Below, piece after piece: positions 28,179 through 35,724 of a stretch of 64,000 nucleotides of DNA. Made by a program: the position numbers and the translations under genes. Within the stretch, counting starts at the first letter, position 1. Every line of letters starts with the position of its first letter. The stretch lies in the NCBI RefSeq assembly GCF_036663835.1, contig NZ_JAXOJT010000002.1:434001-498000 (forward strand), given 5' to 3'. This stretch comes from Sphingomonas sp. LT1P40. Lineage in GTDB: Bacteria; Pseudomonadota; Alphaproteobacteria; Sphingomonadales; Sphingomonadaceae. The notes beneath the pieces were generated by a model, which was not told the DNA's origin, searched no databases, and saw only the letters and a program-made list of their open reading frames with translations.

Positions 28179-29318
28179 ATGCGCCTTGTTCTGCCGTTGC
28201 TGTTGTTGCTGGCGGGCTGCGCGACGACCGCGCCCGCCGAGGTGCGCGTGGCATTCGATGCGAGGGGCGTCACCGACGTGCGCGCGACGGGCGTTGCCGA
28301 TCGCAGCGCGGGCCGCCGTGTCACCGCCGACGATCCGGTGCGGATCGCGAGCATTTCCAAGCTGGTCGTCGCGCTCGGCGTGATGCGGATGGTGGAGGCG
28401 GGGCAGCTCGATCTGGACCGCGATGTCAGCGAGACGCTTGGCTATCGCTTGCGCAATCCGGCCTTTCCCGATGCGCCGGTGACGTTGCGGCAGTTGCTGT
28501 CGCACCGGTCCGGGCTGATCGATCCGGAGGAATATCGGGTGCCGCTGGGCGAGCGGTTACAGGATGTAGTGACGGGTGCAGCATTGTGGGACGCGAAACA
28601 CCGTCCCGGCAGCTATTTCCGCTACGCCAATATCGGTTTTCCCGTGATCGCCAGCGTGATGGAGAAAGCGTCGGGCGAGCGCTTTGACAGGCTGATGCGT
28701 CGGCTGGTGCTGAGACCGCTCAAACTCGACGCATGCTTCAACTGGTCGACGTGCAGTGACGGCAAGATCGCGCAGGCGGTGGTGCTGTATCGCGCAACCG
28801 GAGAGGTGGCGCTGGACGATCTGGGTGGACGGCGGCCTGATTGTCCCGTGATCGCGACCAGTGGCTGTGCCCTCGGCACCTATCGGCTGGGCGAAAATGG
28901 CGCGCTGTTCTCACCACAGGGCGGGTTGCGCGCGTCGATGCGCGATTTGGCGGTGGTCGGCGGCATGTTGCTGCGGAATGACGGCAGCTTCCTGAAACGC
29001 GCGTCGATTGCCGAACTGGAGCGTGTTGATTGGCAGTTCGACGGTGCGAATGGCGACACGTCGAACGGATTCTATTGCCAATATGGGCTGGCGGTGACGA
29101 CCCTGCCGACGGGATACGAAGGTTGTGCCGATGACCTGTTCCGCGATGGTCGTGTCCGTATCGGCCACGCCGGTGAGGCATATGGCCTCCGCTCCGGCCT
29201 ATGGATCAATCGCGCAACGGGAAAGGGAGTCGCGTTCTTCGCCACCGCCACACCGCCGGACAGCAAAGGGCGCTCGGCATTCAGCCGCGAGGAAGAACGT
29301 CTCGTCCACGGAAGATAA
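28179..29318 (+). CDS. Beta-lactamase-fold serine hydrolase lipoprotein
   Basis: A 379-residue class C beta-lactamase-related protein. It has a lipobox signal (LLLLLAGC, Cys14), the SxxK nucleophile motif SISK (residues 58-61), the YxN motif in FRYANIGFPV, and a C-terminal HAG (GHAGEAYGLRSG) in the place of KTG. This combination is typical of EstB-like esterases and D-aminopeptidase relatives rather than of true beta-lactamases. The ATG is one base after the DUF885 stop, so the two envelope lipoproteins are co-transcribed. Its stop lies two bases from the 3' end of the convergent ssrA. Confidence 0.88.
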   Translation: MRLVLPLLLLLAGCATTAPAEVRVAFDARGVTDVRATGVADRSAGRRVTADDPVRIASISKLVVALGVMRMVEAGQLDLDRDVSETLGYRLRNPAFPDAPVTLRQLLSHRSGLIDPEEYRVPLGERLQDVVTGAALWDAKHRPGSYFRYANIGFPVIASVMEKASGERFDRLMRRLVLRPLKLDACFNWSTCSDGKIAQAVVLYRATGEVALDDLGGRRPDCPVIATSGCALGTYRLGENGALFSPQGGLRASMRDLAVVGGMLLRNDGSFLKRASIAELERVDWQFDGANGDTSNGFYCQYGLAVTTLPTGYEGCADDLFRDGRVRIGHAGEAYGLRSGLWINRATGKGVAFFATATPPDSKGRSAFSREEERLVHGR

Positions 29319-29320
29319 GT

Positions 29321-29679
29321 GGGAGGCTTCTGTTGCCCGGTGCCTCCCGTACCGCTGGAATCCGCTTCTGTTGCCCGGTGCGGTCCAACCGCGCATTTTA
29401 GAATAACCTTAAGCCGTTAGGCCCTGGGGTTACGCTGCAATAGCGAGTGCTTCGTTATCGTTGGCACTTATGGTTGTGGGCCGTCGCGGCGGCTCCGTTC
29501 CGAACGAAAATAACGCCTTTCAATACACGTCGATCCTGGTTCGGCCCCGTCAGAAACGGTCTCCAGGCACCTTTCGGTTTCTGGCCACAATTTCTGGTGG
29601 AGCCGCCGGGTACTGCCCCCGGGTCCGCTGCATCTATTTCACGTCACAATTTATCGTCATAGCCGGGCGAACCCGGCAC
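29321..29679 (-). ncRNA. ssrA: Circularly permuted tmRNA (alpha-type, two-piece)
   Basis: Read on the minus strand, the acceptor half comes first (about 29679 to 29595), ending CGGCTCCACCA, with CCA at 29597-29595. After an excised spacer of about 46 bases comes the mature 5' end GGGGCCGAACCAGGATCGAC from 29548. GGGGCCG pairs with CGGCTCC to make a seven-pair acceptor stem with G3-U70, the alanine identity pair, and discriminator A. The tag frame GCC AAC GAT AAC ... TAA (29465-29430) encodes ANDNEALAIAA. Two related hairpins sharing the loop CACCGGGCAACAGAAGC close the 3' part. The order is the permuted form known in alphaproteobacteria. The outer ends are estimated. It rescues stalled ribosomes and tags their products for proteolysis. 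Confidence 0.93.
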
Positions 29680-29684
29680 CTTCC

Positions 29685-29712
29685 AATATAGGGAAGGAAA
29701 TCCGAATGAAAA
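29685..29712 (-). promoter_or_regulatory. Probable ssrA promoter
   Basis: On the minus strand TATATT (29690-29685) lies a few bases before the first hairpin of ssrA, with a weak TTTTCA (29712-29707) 16 bases before it. The -10 match is good, the -35 match poor. Confidence 0.4.
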
Positions 29713-29763
29713 GAGTGGGATTAGGCCTTCACATCGCCATGAACCGAGTGCAAGAACCAAGCC

Positions 29764-30195
29764 ATGCTGACCCAGCGTTCCCGTTATGCCTTGCGCGCGA
29801 TGCTGTTCATGGCGACGCAACCGGCGGAGGGTGCGCCGACCCCGATGACGCGGATTGCCGCCGAGGCGAATGTCCCGCGTAAGTTTCTGGAACTGATCCT
29901 GGCCGATCTGCGCGAGGCCGGGTTCCTCGATTCGACGCGCGGCAAGATGGGCGGATACCGGCTGGCACGACCCAAGCACCTGATTTCGCTCGGTGAGATC
30001 GTTCGCGTGATCGAGGGGCCACTGGCGCTGGTGCCATGCGTCAGCCGCACCGCCTACCGCCCCTGCCTCGACTGCAAGGACGAGGCGACCTGCGCGATCC
30101 GCCTGACGATGGCGCGGGTGCGCGACGAAACCGCACGCATTCTGGATGGCACCAGTCTGGCCGATGCGACGGCCAAGGAAATGGCAGCGGCCTGA
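29764..30195 (+). CDS. Rrf2 family transcriptional regulator (Fe-S type)
   Basis: A 143-residue Rrf2/IscR-like repressor. The winged helix is at residues 1-70 (MLTQRSRYALRAMLFMA, then ANVPRKFLELILADLREAGF and GGYRLARPK). Four cysteines (92, 101, 104, 110; PCVSRT..., RPCLDCKDEATCA) form the expected iron-sulfur-binding segment, so it probably senses iron-sulfur status, oxygen or nitric oxide. No isc or suf genes are in the window, so its targets are unknown. It is divergent from ssrA and convergent with the lectin-like gene. Confidence 0.9.
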   Translation: MLTQRSRYALRAMLFMATQPAEGAPTPMTRIAAEANVPRKFLELILADLREAGFLDSTRGKMGGYRLARPKHLISLGEIVRVIEGPLALVPCVSRTAYRPCLDCKDEATCAIRLTMARVRDETARILDGTSLADATAKEMAAA

Positions 30196-30202
30196 CCGCG
30201 CG

Positions 30203-31351
30203 CTAACGGCGTTCGATCCAGCCCAGTTTGAAATTCTGGTCGGTTGTGCTGCGGCATGGCTCGGGAAACAGGCCGGTGTTATTGTCCGCCGACGATTCCG
30301 CGCGCAAATTGCCGCGCACCGTGAGGCACAGCCCCGCCAGCGTCTTGATCGTCACGAAGTTTCCGAATCCGATCTGTTCGATCACGAACAGCTGATCGTC
30401 GGCGACGGTGCATTGCGCCGCGGCGACCCAAGGACGGCGCGGCTCGCTCGCCATGCGGGGCAACGTCGCGCACACGTCGGGCTCGTTCTGTGGCACGATC
30501 AGAAACCCGCGTCCGGCGATGAACCTCATCTCGAAATTCATGGTCCAGCGATTTTCGCACTGGCTCATGCGGATGCGGCGGTTGTTGGTACCGTCGGGAT
30601 CGTCACTGAGGCCGATGATGCCGAGGCATTGCGGTGGATCGCGCGTCTCCAGCGCGTAGAAACCGGGTAGCGGTGCGTTGGCGGGCAGCGTTGCGGGGCG
30701 GGGTTCGGGTGCCGGCGTCACCGGCGTCACCGGCGTGGCGACGGGCATAGCGGGAGCCGGGGCTGGGGTCGCCGACGGCATGGCCGGCTGAGGCACGCGG
30801 GCAGGCCGCGTCTCGGCGTCGGGCGGCGGGGCCAGACTGAACATCTGCTCCAGGGCACCGTTTCGGCAGATCAGCGAGCCAAGATCGGTCGCTTCTGGCG
30901 CGCCGTAGGAGGGGCCGCGCCGAGTCCAGCAGGCGCCCTCCAGCGTGCGCACGCGCATACCGCGCGTTGCTCGCTCCAGCCGGAAACGTTGATCGAGCGC
31001 GCCGTTGCACGGGTGGATGTCGATACGGGGATCGCCGAACACGACCCAGCGCGCGACGGTTGCGCATTGACCCGGTGTCCCGACTTCGATCCGCACTTCC
31101 GACCGGCCCAGATAATGCAGCGTCAGGACAACCGGATTGTCGCACCTTCCCTCCCGCAGATAGGGGGCAACGCCGGGCCGGACGGTAACCTGCGCGACGA
31201 GGCAGTCGCCCTTCGCCGTGCTGAAGATATATTCGGCAGTGCCCGTTTCCGGGATCGGCGAACTCCTCAGCTCCTGTTGCGCCATCGCCGGAAATGCCGT
31301 TACCAGCGCCGCTACGACGATGAGCATCAACGTCACGACCCGCCTTGCCAT
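30203..31351 (-). CDS. Secreted Cys-rich protein with R-type-lectin-like repeats
   Basis: A 382-residue exported protein with a signal peptide (VVTLMLIVVAALVTAFPAMA). Two Cys-rich halves are joined by a Pro/Ala/Val linker at about residues 185-225 that contains short repeats (TPVTPVTPAPEP). Both halves have pairs of the form C...L/V followed by a stretch ending in QxF (GALDQRFRLE, GALEQMFSLA, TDQNFKLGW), as in R-type (ricin B-like) lectin modules. Carbohydrate binding is inference; I recognise no catalytic motif. Its ribosome site sits inside a predicted hairpin. Confidence 0.72.
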   Translation of the reverse strand: MARRVVTLMLIVVAALVTAFPAMAQQELRSSPIPETGTAEYIFSTAKGDCLVAQVTVRPGVAPYLREGRCDNPVVLTLHYLGRSEVRIEVGTPGQCATVARWVVFGDPRIDIHPCNGALDQRFRLERATRGMRVRTLEGACWTRRGPSYGAPEATDLGSLICRNGALEQMFSLAPPPDAETRPARVPQPAMPSATPAPAPAMPVATPVTPVTPAPEPRPATLPANAPLPGFYALETRDPPQCLGIIGLSDDPDGTNNRRIRMSQCENRWTMNFEMRFIAGRGFLIVPQNEPDVCATLPRMASEPRRPWVAAAQCTVADDQLFVIEQIGFGNFVTIKTLAGLCLTVRGNLRAESSADNNTGLFPEPCRSTTDQNFKLGWIERR

Positions 31352-31357
31352 CGCCGT

Positions 31358-31382
31358 CCTCCGTTTCGGAACTGAAACGGAG
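31358..31382 (-). promoter_or_regulatory. Hairpin covering the Shine-Dalgarno of the lectin-like gene
   Basis: In the minus-strand mRNA CTCCGTTTC (31382-31374) pairs perfectly with GAAACGGAG (31367-31359) around a six-base loop. The GGAGG ribosome site (31362-31358) lies six bases before the ATG at 31351, so four of its five bases are in the stem. No T run follows, so it is not an ordinary terminator for mscL. Confidence 0.5.
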
Positions 31383-31418
31383 TTGGCCAGCGACGGCGGG
31401 CGGAGTCAAGCGGTCGCG

Positions 31419-31850
31419 TCAGCCCTTCTTGGCGCGCAGCTCGTCGCGGATTTCGCGCAGCAGCACGACGTCCGCCGGATCTCCGGGGGCAACGACTTCG
31501 GGTTTCGGCGCGACCTTGTTCACCGCGCGCACCAGCATGAAGATGATGAAGGCGATAATCAGGAAATTCACCGACTGGGTCACGAACTCGCCATAGCCGA
31601 GCAGGGGCACGCCGGCCTTTTTCAGCGCGGCATAATCTGACAGCGATCCGGTGTAGGTCGCGGGCACTTCCCCCAGCCGCACGAAATAGCTGGAGAAATC
31701 GAGCCCGCCGAAAATGCGGCCGATGACCGGCATGATGATATCCTCGGTCAGCGAGGTGACGATCTTGCCGAACGCCGCGCCGATGATGACCGCCACGGCC
31801 AGATCGAGCACATTGCCGCGCGCGATAAATGCTTTGAACTCACCGATCAT
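31419..31850 (-). CDS. mscL: Large-conductance mechanosensitive channel
   Basis: A 143-residue inner-membrane channel that opens under hypo-osmotic stress. The first transmembrane helix and its flanks are canonical (FKAFIARGNVLDLAVAVIIG, GAAFGKIVTSLTEDIIMPVI). The second helix is VNFLIIAFIIFMLVRAVNK, and the C-terminal cytoplasmic helix is VLLREIRDELRAKKG. The length is normal. The gene is followed on the same strand, after 67 bases, by the lectin-like gene. Confidence 0.97.
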   Translation of the reverse strand: MIGEFKAFIARGNVLDLAVAVIIGAAFGKIVTSLTEDIIMPVIGRIFGGLDFSSYFVRLGEVPATYTGSLSDYAALKKAGVPLLGYGEFVTQSVNFLIIAFIIFMLVRAVNKVAPKPEVVAPGDPADVVLLREIRDELRAKKG

Positions 31851-31920
31851 GGCATATCCCTAACTGCCGTTGTCGAGGCAGCGTAACTGCGGGATTCAAT
31901 GGTCGCAACCCGGGTTTCCA

Positions 31921-31949
31921 TTGCAGGACGGGCTGCGGTCCCCTACCTA
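31921..31949 (+). promoter_or_regulatory. Possible promoter for the lemA operon
   Basis: TTGCAG (31921-31926) and TACCTA (31944-31949) are spaced by 17 bases, 45 bases before the lemA start. Both boxes are imperfect; the assignment rests on spacing and position. Confidence 0.35.
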
Positions 31950-31994
31950 TCCGGTGTCGTATCGATGCGACACACATGAGAGGGTTTCTTCGAC

Positions 31995-32579
31995 ATGAAG
32001 CTTCGTCTGGTTGCCGCGCTGGTTTCCGTTGCCATGCTTTCGGCCTGCGGTCTCAACAGCGTTCCCACGGCTGAGGAAAATGCGAAGGCGAAATGGGCGG
32101 AGGTGCAGAACCAGTATCAGCGTCGCGCCGACCTGATCCCCAACCTCGTCTCCACCGTCCGCGCGGCGGGTGCGCAGGAAAAGGCGATTCTGGTCGAGGT
32201 GACCCAAGCGCGCGCGTCGGCGACGCAGGTCAAGGTGTCGGACGCCGACCTGACCGATCCGGCAAAGCTGGCCGCATTCGACCGCGCACAGGCGGGCGTG
32301 ACGCTGTCGCTGCAACGCTTGCAGGAGGCCTATCCCGAGCTGAAATCACAGGGCAATTACGCCACGTTGATGACGCAGCTTGAGGGGACTGAGAACCGCA
32401 TCGGCATCTCGCGCCGCGATTATAACGAGGCGGTGCAGGGCTACAACACCACCATCCGCACCTTCCCCGACGCGATCGGTGCCAAAATCTTTTACGGTTC
32501 CAAGCCGATGGTGCCGTTCCAGGCAACGACGCCGGGCGCCGACACCGCACCGACCGTGGACTTCGGGAACAGCAACTGA
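31995..32579 (+). CDS. lemA: LemA family lipoprotein
   Basis: A 194-residue LemA protein with a lipoprotein signal (LVAALVSVAMLSAC) in place of the usual N-terminal transmembrane anchor. The family core is visible: KAKWAEVQNQYQRRADLIPN, NLVSTVRAAGAQEKAILVEV, LKSQGNYATLMTQLEGTENR and ISRRDYNEAVQGYNTTIRTF. The protein is mostly long helices and is thought to be envelope-associated with unknown function. GAGAGG lies about nine bases before the ATG. It leads an operon with three TPM-domain proteins, the common LemA partner. Confidence 0.93.
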   Translation: MKLRLVAALVSVAMLSACGLNSVPTAEENAKAKWAEVQNQYQRRADLIPNLVSTVRAAGAQEKAILVEVTQARASATQVKVSDADLTDPAKLAAFDRAQAGVTLSLQRLQEAYPELKSQGNYATLMTQLEGTENRIGISRRDYNEAVQGYNTTIRTFPDAIGAKIFYGSKPMVPFQATTPGADTAPTVDFGNSN

Positions 32580-32596
32580 TCCTGCGCGCCGCCCTG

Positions 32597-33088
32597 TTGT
32601 GGGTTTTGCTGGCAGCTTGCAGCGCCGGTGTGTCCGAACCCGTCGCGCCAGCGCAGGCGAAGCAGTTGCCTGCGCTGACCGGCCGAGTGGTGGATAATGC
32701 CGATCTGTTGTCGGCGAACCGCGAGGCCTTGTTGACATGGGCGCTTGCGGAAACGGAGCGCAATACGAAGCATCAGTTTGTGGTCGTCACGGTGCCGACG
32801 CTGGGGGGCCGTGCAATCGAAGCGTTCGGCTTGGCGCTGGGCAATCATTGGGGAATTGGCCGCAAAGGGTATGACGACGGCGTGTTGCTGATCGTAGCGC
32901 CGAACGAGCGCAAGGTACGAATCGAGGTTGGTTGTGGCCTGGAAAAGACGCTGACCAACGCGGAAGCGAGCGTGATCATTGAGAAGACGATCCTGCCACG
33001 CATCCGCGCGGGCAATATGGCGGGCGGCATTCTCGCCGGAAGCGCGGCGATCATCCGCGAGATCGATACGCCGGGAGCATCATCGTGA
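32597..33088 (+). CDS. TPM-domain lipoprotein (first of three)
   Basis: About 163 residues from TTG 32597. The TPM domain (LPALTGRVVDNADLLSANRE, then FGLALGNHWGIGRKGYDDGV, VRIEVGCGLEKTLTNAEASV) is complete. The lipobox LLAAC is only eight residues from this TTG, too short for a signal peptide with a positive start. Reading in frame further upstream gives LILRAALLWVLLAAC, which would be a proper signal, but needs a CTG start at 32576 overlapping the lemA stop (CTGA). The domain has no C-terminal membrane anchor or Gly-rich tail, unlike the next gene. Confidence 0.8.
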   Translation: MWVLLAACSAGVSEPVAPAQAKQLPALTGRVVDNADLLSANREALLTWALAETERNTKHQFVVVTVPTLGGRAIEAFGLALGNHWGIGRKGYDDGVLLIVAPNERKVRIEVGCGLEKTLTNAEASVIIEKTILPRIRAGNMAGGILAGSAAIIREIDTPGASS

Positions 33089-33903
33089 GAATCGTGCAGT
33101 ATCTGGTCGCCTTCATGCTTGCGGTGCTGATCGGCACGGCGGCACAGGCGCAGACTTTTCCCAAGCTGACCGGGCGCGTCGTCGACAGTGCGAACCTGCT
33201 CTCACCCGGGCAGGAGGCGCAGCTGACGGCGATGTCGGAGGCGACCGAACAGGCGACCGGGCGACAGCTGGTGGTCGCGACGATCCCCGATCTTCAGGAT
33301 TACCCGATCGAGGATTATGGCTATCGGCTCGCTCGCGACTGGAAGATCGGCCAGTCGGAGGCGGACAACGGTATCGTCCTGATCGTCGCGCCGACCGAGC
33401 GGAAGATGCGGATCGAGGTCGGCTATGGGCTTGAGCCGATCATGACCGACGCACTGTCGGGCATGATCATCCGCGACACGATGACCCCGTTGTTCAAGGC
33501 GGGCGACATGGGCGGCGGTATCATCGCGGGTGCGACCGCGATCAACGAACAGCTGAAACTCCCGCTGGAGGCCGCCGAGGCGCGGGCGAAGGCGTTGATC
33601 GATGCGGGCAAGAGCAAGAAGACAAGCGGCACCCCCGGCTGGTTCGTGCTGATCTTCTGGGTCTTCATTCTACTCTTTGTGGTGCTGCCGATTATCGTTG
33701 GGGCATCGCGCGGCAAGAAATATCGCCGCGGCAGCGCGCCAGTGGTGATCTGGGGTCCGGGTTGGGGCGATGGCGGTGGCTCCTCATGGGGCGGCGGTGG
33801 CGGATCATCCTGGGGCGGCGGCGGTGGATTCGGTGGTGGCGGCGGCGGCTTTTCCGGCGGCGGCGGCGGGTTCGGCGGCGGCGGCGCATCGGGGGGCTGG
33901 TGA
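33085..33903 (+). CDS. TPM-domain membrane protein with Gly-rich tail (YgcG-like)
   Basis: A 272-residue protein: signal peptide (YLVAFMLAVLIGTAAQA), periplasmic TPM domain (FPKLTGRVVDSANLLSPGQE to GGGIIAGATAINEQL), a membrane span (WFVLIFWVFILLFVVLPIIV), and a Gly/Ser/Trp-rich cytoplasmic tail with repeated GGGSSWGGGG units. This is the standard YgcG/Psb32-like plan. It starts with GTG overlapping the previous stop and shares its own stop with the next ATG (TGATG). TPM proteins associate with LemA; Psb32 acts in photosystem repair, and the bacterial role is unclear. Confidence 0.9.
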   Translation: MRIVQYLVAFMLAVLIGTAAQAQTFPKLTGRVVDSANLLSPGQEAQLTAMSEATEQATGRQLVVATIPDLQDYPIEDYGYRLARDWKIGQSEADNGIVLIVAPTERKMRIEVGYGLEPIMTDALSGMIIRDTMTPLFKAGDMGGGIIAGATAINEQLKLPLEAAEARAKALIDAGKSKKTSGTPGWFVLIFWVFILLFVVLPIIVGASRGKKYRRGSAPVVIWGPGWGDGGGSSWGGGGGSSWGGGGGFGGGGGGFSGGGGGFGGGGASGGW

Positions 33904-34577
33904 TGACACGGCGATTTACGGCGGAGGAGCATGCGGTCGTGACGGCTGCGGTGGCCGAGGCGGAGCGCGGCACCGACAGCGAGATCGTGACCATCGTCAC
34001 CGACTGGTCCGACCATTATCATGACGTGTCGCTTTATTATGCGGCGGCGGTGATGCTGGCGTCGCTGGGACTGTTTGCGATGTTTCCGGGGCTGCTCGAC
34101 GCCAAGCTGGCGCTGTTCACGGGCGGCTGGGGCGAGGCGGAGCGGCATCTGCAACTGGCGTTGCTGGTGGTGGTTCAGGCGGTGCTGTTCCTGGCGGTGC
34201 GGTTCGGGTTTGAGGCGCTGCCGTTCCGCGGCGTGCTGATTCCCGCGGCGGTGCGCGGAAGGCGCGTGCGGCGGCGTGCGGTGCAATTTTACAAAGCGAG
34301 CGCGGAGAAGCGGACCGAGGCGCGGTTCGGGGTGCTGCTTTACCTCAGCCTTGCGGAGCATCGCGCGGAGATCGTCGCGGACGAAGCGATCGTCGCCAAG
34401 GTCAAGGATGATGTCTGGGGCGAGGCGATGGTGGCGCTGATCGATCGCATCCGCGCCGGTGATCCGGCGGGCGGCATGGCGGCGGCGGTGACGCGGATCG
34501 GCGCCGTGCTGGCGACACATTTCCCGAAGACCGAGAGCGATGCCAACGAGCTGCCCGATCGGCTGATCGAACTGTGA
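33903..34577 (+). CDS. TPM-domain membrane protein (third of the set)
   Basis: A 224-residue protein beginning MTRRFTAEEHAVVTAAVAEA at the ATG sharing the A of the previous stop. It has two membrane spans (SLYYAAAVMLASLGLFAMF and LQLALLVVVQAVLFLAVRF), then FYKASAEKRTEARFGVLLYL and IVADEAIVAKVKDDVWGEAM, as in the C-terminal part of TPM (YgcG-related) proteins. No signal peptide. It ends in a GTGA overlap with the Nudix gene. Confidence 0.82.
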   Translation: MTRRFTAEEHAVVTAAVAEAERGTDSEIVTIVTDWSDHYHDVSLYYAAAVMLASLGLFAMFPGLLDAKLALFTGGWGEAERHLQLALLVVVQAVLFLAVRFGFEALPFRGVLIPAAVRGRRVRRRAVQFYKASAEKRTEARFGVLLYLSLAEHRAEIVADEAIVAKVKDDVWGEAMVALIDRIRAGDPAGGMAAAVTRIGAVLATHFPKTESDANELPDRLIEL

Positions 34578-35104
34578 CGCCGGACACGGATGCGCCGGTA
34601 GAGACCGTCTGGCAGGGCAAGTTCATTACCGTGAAACGCCAGGGCCGCTGGGAATATGTGTCGCGCGCGCGCGGCATCCGCGCGGCGGTGATCGTCGCGA
34701 TCGACGATGATGGGCATCTGCTGCTGGTCGAGCAATATCGGGTGCCGCTGGGCCGGTCCTGCCTTGAATTACCTGCCGGGCTGGTCGGCGACGATACCGA
34801 CGGCGAAGCGGCGGAGACGGCGGCGGCGCGCGAGCTGGAAGAGGAAACCGGCTATCGTCCCGGGCGTATCGAAGCGCTGGGCGAGTATTTCTCGTCCCCC
34901 GGCATGGTCAGCGAGAGCTTCACGCTAGTCCGCGCGCGCGATCTGGTGCGCGTCGGCGATGGCGGCGGGGTTGAGGGTGAGGGGATCACCGTCCACCGCG
35001 TGAAGCTGGCGGACGTGCCAAATTTTGTCGACGACTGTCGCGCGCGAGGGCTGGCGATCGACGTGAAGCTGTTGCTGGTGCTGGGTCAGTCGTTGCTGGC
35101 GTAA
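34574..35104 (+). CDS. Nudix hydrolase (ADP-ribose pyrophosphatase-like)
   Basis: A 176-residue Nudix enzyme that hydrolyses nucleoside-diphosphate-linked compounds such as ADP-ribose. The Nudix box is complete at residues 72-94, ending RELEEETGY. Upstream LLLVEQYRVPLGRSCLELPA is characteristic of the ADP-ribose pyrophosphatase group, as is the EYFSSPGMVSESFTL region after the box. The GTG start overlaps the TPM gene stop. Its last 19 bases overlap the end of the convergent SnoaL-like gene. Confidence 0.92.
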   Translation: MTPDTDAPVETVWQGKFITVKRQGRWEYVSRARGIRAAVIVAIDDDGHLLLVEQYRVPLGRSCLELPAGLVGDDTDGEAAETAAARELEEETGYRPGRIEALGEYFSSPGMVSESFTLVRARDLVRVGDGGGVEGEGITVHRVKLADVPNFVDDCRARGLAIDVKLLLVLGQSLLA

Positions 35105-35436
35105 AGCTGCTCGAAGCTCAGCCGGTCCCAATAGCCGCGCTGAAGTTTAATGCGGCCATCGACGACGTGGAAGAAGCCACAGCCGCGAAAGCCCTTCGGG
35201 TCCTGCCATTCCATCGCTGCCCATTCGCCGTCGGCCATGCGGTTGACGGGCAAGCAGACCATCTCGGCGGCGGCGAACTCACTCACAAACATCGCGCGGA
35301 TCGCGTCACGCCCCTCGACCGGAGCGTTGGCAACCTGATGATTGACCGCGTCGTCGTGATAGAGCGCGGTCAGGGCCTCAATATCCGCAGCATTGAACGC
35401 CTCGATCCAGCGATCGAGAATCTTAGCCGGGGTCAC
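35086..35436 (-). CDS. SnoaL/NTF2-like protein
   Basis: A 116-residue alpha+beta barrel protein of the SnoaL-like group: ILDRWIEAFNAADIEALTAL, YHDDAVNHQVANAPVEGRDA, and GFFHVVDGRIKLQRGYWD. Such proteins are small isomerases, cyclases or ligand-binding domains; the reaction is not readable here. The start is GTG overlapping the stop of the complex I accessory gene upstream, so the two are coupled. Confidence 0.82.
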   Translation of the reverse strand: MTPAKILDRWIEAFNAADIEALTALYHDDAVNHQVANAPVEGRDAIRAMFVSEFAAAEMVCLPVNRMADGEWAAMEWQDPKGFRGCGFFHVVDGRIKLQRGYWDRLSFEQLYASND

Positions 35437-35714
35437 CGGAAATTGTCGGCATAGGCCTGAAGCTTCAGCTTGCGCTGGGGGGCGGGGACGACATGGTAGG
35501 CGATGTGCTCGCGCGCGGCATATTCGGTTGCCGCTTCCAGTGTCGGGAAGTTCAGGCGCAGCTGGCCCAGCGTATCGCCGGAACCGGCCCAGCCGGTCAG
35601 CGGATCGGGGCGCTGCTGCTCACCGGGATCATATTCGAGCACCCAGCGATCGGTGCGGGCGCGCCCGGACTGCATGGCGTTCTTGGGGCGCTGATAGATG
35701 CGTGCGGTGCTCAT
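35433..35714 (-). CDS. NDUFS4-like complex I accessory protein
   Basis: A 93-residue homologue of the mitochondrial NDUFS4 (18 kDa) subunit, known in alphaproteobacteria as an ETC complex I subunit family protein. Visible features are MSTARIYQRPKNAMQSGRAR, WVLEYDPGEQQRPDPLTGWA, TLGQLRLNFPTLEAATEYAA and the basic end RKLKLQAYADNFR. It probably stabilises the NADH-oxidising arm of complex I. ATG 35714 is chosen; a long upstream extension would overlap hrpB. Confidence 0.9.
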   Translation of the reverse strand: MSTARIYQRPKNAMQSGRARTDRWVLEYDPGEQQRPDPLTGWAGSGDTLGQLRLNFPTLEAATEYAAREHIAYHVVPAPQRKLKLQAYADNFR

Positions 35715-35724
35715 AGTTTCGCCT

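Noticed and set aside
29447..29691. Short plus-strand open frames (about 71-76 codons)
   Set aside because: They lie wholly over the permuted tmRNA gene, whose RNA features explain the sequence.
30715..30745. Short tandem repeat (CCGGCGTCA units)
   Set aside because: It encodes the TPVTPVTPA linker of the lectin-like protein; only three units.
33770..33900. Repeat array suggesting a tandem-repeat locus
   Set aside because: The repeats are GGGGSSW-type codons of the Gly-rich tail of a TPM protein, not a CRISPR or satellite.
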